Made by a program: the position numbers and the translations under genes. Shown piece after piece: positions 61,943 to 64,000 of a stretch of DNA of 64,000 bases (within the stretch, counting starts at the first letter, position 1; each line of letters begins with the position of its first letter). The DNA is taken from the NCBI GenBank assembly GCA_965200525.1, contig OZ241368.1, positions 186,001-250,000 of the forward strand. Direction: 5' to 3'. The notes beneath the pieces are model-generated. The model did not search any database. It was not told the origin of the DNA and was given only the letters and a program-made list of their open reading frames with translations. Source of the DNA: JANNPJ01 sp965200525. Its GTDB lineage: Bacteria; Actinomycetota; Actinomycetes; Actinomycetales; Kineosporiaceae.

Positions 61943-63352
61943 GTGAGCGGGCCTCGAAACCAAGGACTGCTCTGGGGCCTCGCGTTCTTCCTTGCCGCTG
62001 GCTGCGCGGTACCACTCATGATCATCGGAGTCTTCACCCCAAACGGCATCGGACCCTGGCCCTGGTTCGTCGCCATCGTCGTAGGTAGCGCCCTGCGTTA
62101 CTCATTACTGATCATGAGAGGGGAACCGCGCCTGTTCGAGCTGAGCATATGGCTCTTCGTCTACCTCTTTATGGGGCTTGCCCCACTCATACAGATACGC
62201 ACCGGTTCCTACCCTGAAACCACGCCTGGAATGCTTATAGGTCTAGAAGGACGCAGTGCCGCCGTGATCATCGTTGGCACACTTGCCTTTGCTTTTGGAG
62301 CATGGCTTTGGCGAGGCAAAGCAACTGCCACTCAAGTAAGGGACATTAGCGCTCATGCAACGTACCGGCTGGCCTGCTGCGCTCTCCTCTTTTCCTGGTG
62401 GTACATCCACGCCACAGCCGGCTCTCTCTTCGCCGACCGCGACACTTACGGCATGGCCCGAGCCGCCCTGTGGCCGAACCCTGTCATTGGCTCCCTCGTG
62501 GGCGCGCTGTCAACCACCCCACTGCTGGTCAGCGCAGCCGCAACCATCGTGCTCTATAAGCGCGATCGCAAGGCCGGAGTGCGTCTACTCATAGTGGCCG
62601 AGATCATCACGCTCGCGGTGGTCGTCAACCCCATATCCGGTGCACGCATCGCCTTCGGATCCGTGTTTCTCAGCTTGATTGCGATGCTGGGCGGCTTTGC
62701 CACCTCGCGCGGTTTCCGCATCAGCGCCATAGTCGTGGTGACTTGTATGGTTCTCGTCTTCCCGTACGCTGACGCCTTCCGGCACGGCGCGCCTTCAGGC
62801 AACCTCTTCGGGAAGGGCGACCCTGTTCAGGCTATGACCAAAGGCGACTTTGACTCCTTCGCTCAAATCACAAACACCGTTAGCTACGTTGACAATCACG
62901 GAGTCACCTATGGCCGGCAAGCTCTCGGAGTCGCCCTGTTCTGGGTTCCACGCAGTCTGTGGTCCGGCAAGGCAGAAGACACTGGCGTCCTGCTGGCCAG
63001 GGACCGTCAATACGGGTTCACCAATCTTTCGGCCCCCTTGTGGTCGGAGTTATTTATCAATGGCGGCTGGCTCGTCTTAATGCTTGGCATGGGGGGGCTC
63101 GGCTGCATCTTGAGACGACAAGATCAGATCCGGATCGCCTCCACGAACGTGGGAGTGTCGGGCTCGATTCTGCCGTTTAGCATGCTAATCGTCTTACGTG
63201 GGTCACTCCTTCAGGCCATCGCCGGATTCGCAGCCGTCATCCTGTTTTCCAGTTTTGTCTCCCGCCGGCCCTCGGAGCTTCCAGTCGGAGGCGACGATGC
63301 CATCCTCACTCAGCTTGGTGGTCGCGAAGCGGCGCGATCCGGACCCCGATAG
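61943..63352 (+). CDS. Polysaccharide polymerase (Wzy-like) membrane protein
   Basis: The 469-residue protein has about eleven to twelve hydrophobic helices (WGLAFFLAAGCAVPLMIIGV, FELSIWLFVYLFMGLAPLIQ). A large loop follows (GDPVQAMTKGDFDSFAQITN, GRQALGVALFWVPRSLWSGK). Loop sequences such as VPRSLWSGK recur in O-antigen polymerase-type proteins. GTG 61943 has GGAG 8 bases upstream, and the longer frame from 61697 is rejected. A/T-richer than the core operons. It is the second polymerase/ligase-like protein of the locus. Confidence 0.8.
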   Translation: MSGPRNQGLLWGLAFFLAAGCAVPLMIIGVFTPNGIGPWPWFVAIVVGSALRYSLLIMRGEPRLFELSIWLFVYLFMGLAPLIQIRTGSYPETTPGMLIGLEGRSAAVIIVGTLAFAFGAWLWRGKATATQVRDISAHATYRLACCALLFSWWYIHATAGSLFADRDTYGMARAALWPNPVIGSLVGALSTTPLLVSAAATIVLYKRDRKAGVRLLIVAEIITLAVVVNPISGARIAFGSVFLSLIAMLGGFATSRGFRISAIVVVTCMVLVFPYADAFRHGAPSGNLFGKGDPVQAMTKGDFDSFAQITNTVSYVDNHGVTYGRQALGVALFWVPRSLWSGKAEDTGVLLARDRQYGFTNLSAPLWSELFINGGWLVLMLGMGGLGCILRRQDQIRIASTNVGVSGSILPFSMLIVLRGSLLQAIAGFAAVILFSSFVSRRPSELPVGGDDAILTQLGGREAARSGPR

Positions 63353-63403
63353 GTGCACCTTGATTAGAGCAGTACTTCGTGCAAGGAGGCGAACCACATG
63401 ATC

Positions 63404-63433
63404 GGTGCCCGTGCCCGGGTGGGTTCGGGCACC
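63404..63433. terminator. Hairpin downstream of the polymerase gene
   Basis: GGTGCCCG and CGGGCACC form an 8-base stem around a 14-base loop. The same stretch contains a 21-codon ORF (63398-63463) with AAGGAGG 8 bases before its ATG, so a tiny leader peptide for the next gene is possible but unproven. Confidence 0.45.
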
Positions 63434-63635
63434 GCGGGGGTCGTACCGGCTGTGGACTCTTAGCCTGAACCATGAAGGACCGGCCCAATGCCGGTGGCAC
63501 GTGATCTGCTCCGTCGACCGCTGTAGTTGTGGCAACTGCACACCATAGTCTGACTGTCATGACTGCCCTGCAGTCCACGTTCTTCTCTTTTGGAAGACTG
63601 CGACGGTGTAGCTTCCGGTGATTCAATTCGTTGCC

Positions 63636-64000
63636 ATGACCAAGGGGACAGCATCGCCCGCAGCCCGCAAGCAACTTGGAGCGGCTCTGCGGAAACTGAG
63701 GGAAGAGTCAGGGAAGAAGGTCGGCGACGTGGCCGTGGCCAGGGTCGCCGGCGTCACCAAGGTCTGGAGGATCGAGTCTGGGCACAGCCTGCCGTCAGTG
63801 AACGATGTCCTGGGCTTGTGCTGGCTGTACGAGGCCGATCAACCGACGACCCGGCGCCTGACCGACCTGGTGTTGGCCCTTGGCGACACCAGCGGTGGAT
63901 GGTGGGAGGCCTACGGCCATGCAGTACCCTCCCCGCTCCACCTGTACGTCGGCATGGAGCAGACGGCCAGCAGCCTCCAGATCTTCGAACCTGATCTCGT
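63636..64000 (+). CDS. XRE-family regulator of the DUF5753 (Scr1-type) group, 3'-truncated by the window
   Basis: The 121 visible residues start at ATG 63636 (an in-frame GTG at 63618 is possible). An XRE helix-turn-helix (LGAALRKLREESGKKVGDVA, then VTKVWRIESGHSLPSVNDVL) is followed by the start of the DUF5753 region (WWEAYGHAVPSPLHLYVGME). Such regulators in actinomycetes usually sit beside a small DUF397 partner gene, expected just beyond the window. Confidence 0.88.
   Translation, partial: MTKGTASPAARKQLGAALRKLREESGKKVGDVAVARVAGVTKVWRIESGHSLPSVNDVLGLCWLYEADQPTTRRLTDLVLALGDTSGGWWEAYGHAVPSPLHLYVGMEQTASSLQIFEPDL

Noticed and set aside
1..64000. CRISPR arrays, rRNA genes and complete insertion sequences
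   Set aside because: No regularly spaced identical repeats, no rRNA-like stretch and no transposase or integrase gene was seen in reading both strands.

Overview
The window is GC-rich, densely packed actinobacterial DNA. Support for this comes from strong G/C bias at third codon positions, many GTG starts and 4-base start/stop overlaps. Family content agrees: a CGNR regulator, a trypco2 protein, a DUF5753-type regulator and a substrate-binding GGDEF protein. A member of the Kineosporiaceae or a related complex actinomycete would fit, but nothing here fixes the genus. No rRNA, functional tRNA, CRISPR array or intact insertion sequence was seen.

Region 1 (1-24 kb) holds environmental, redox and signalling genes. 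It has a secreted RCC1-propeller protein and a small redox operon (AhpD-like, flavin-binding, NTF2-like) opposite a CGNR regulator. A secreted propeller protein appears to start at ATT. These are followed by an alpha/beta hydrolase-methyltransferase pair, a cytoplasmic sugar-sensor-like diguanylate cyclase, a secreted subtilisin with Trp-rich repeats, and a hybrid histidine kinase. An epoxide hydrolase faces a TetR regulator across three palindromic operators. Next come a secreted protein with five Cys-containing repeats, a ricin-type lectin and a CmpX-like membrane protein. Two decayed copies of the histidine-kinase 3' end lie among these genes.

Region 2 (23.6-34.2 kb) is the most unusual part. 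A membrane-anchored protein and an ECF-type sigma factor carry the same predicted extracytoplasmic domain. The sigma factor also carries an HxxxCxxC anti-sigma signature and a membrane segment. Beside it lies a four-gene minus-strand operon: membrane DUF4407-like protein kinase, PP2C phosphatase, trypco2 protein and trypsin-FHA protease. The operon lies between an intact PAS-GAF gene and a decayed direct-repeat copy of that gene's 3' end, which suggests insertion as a unit.

Region 3 (36-63.4 kb) is an exopolysaccharide locus. It contains nine glycosyltransferases or glycosyltransferase-like proteins, an acetyltransferase, an acyltransferase, an SGNH hydrolase, two flippases and two polymerase/ligase-like membrane proteins. 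It also has genes for GDP-fucose (gmd, fcl) and for the dTDP-rhamnose precursor (rmlB, rmlC, rmlA; no rmlD in view). The stretch from about 50 to 57 kb is visibly more A/T-rich and looks acquired. The window ends in a 3'-truncated XRE/DUF5753 regulator.
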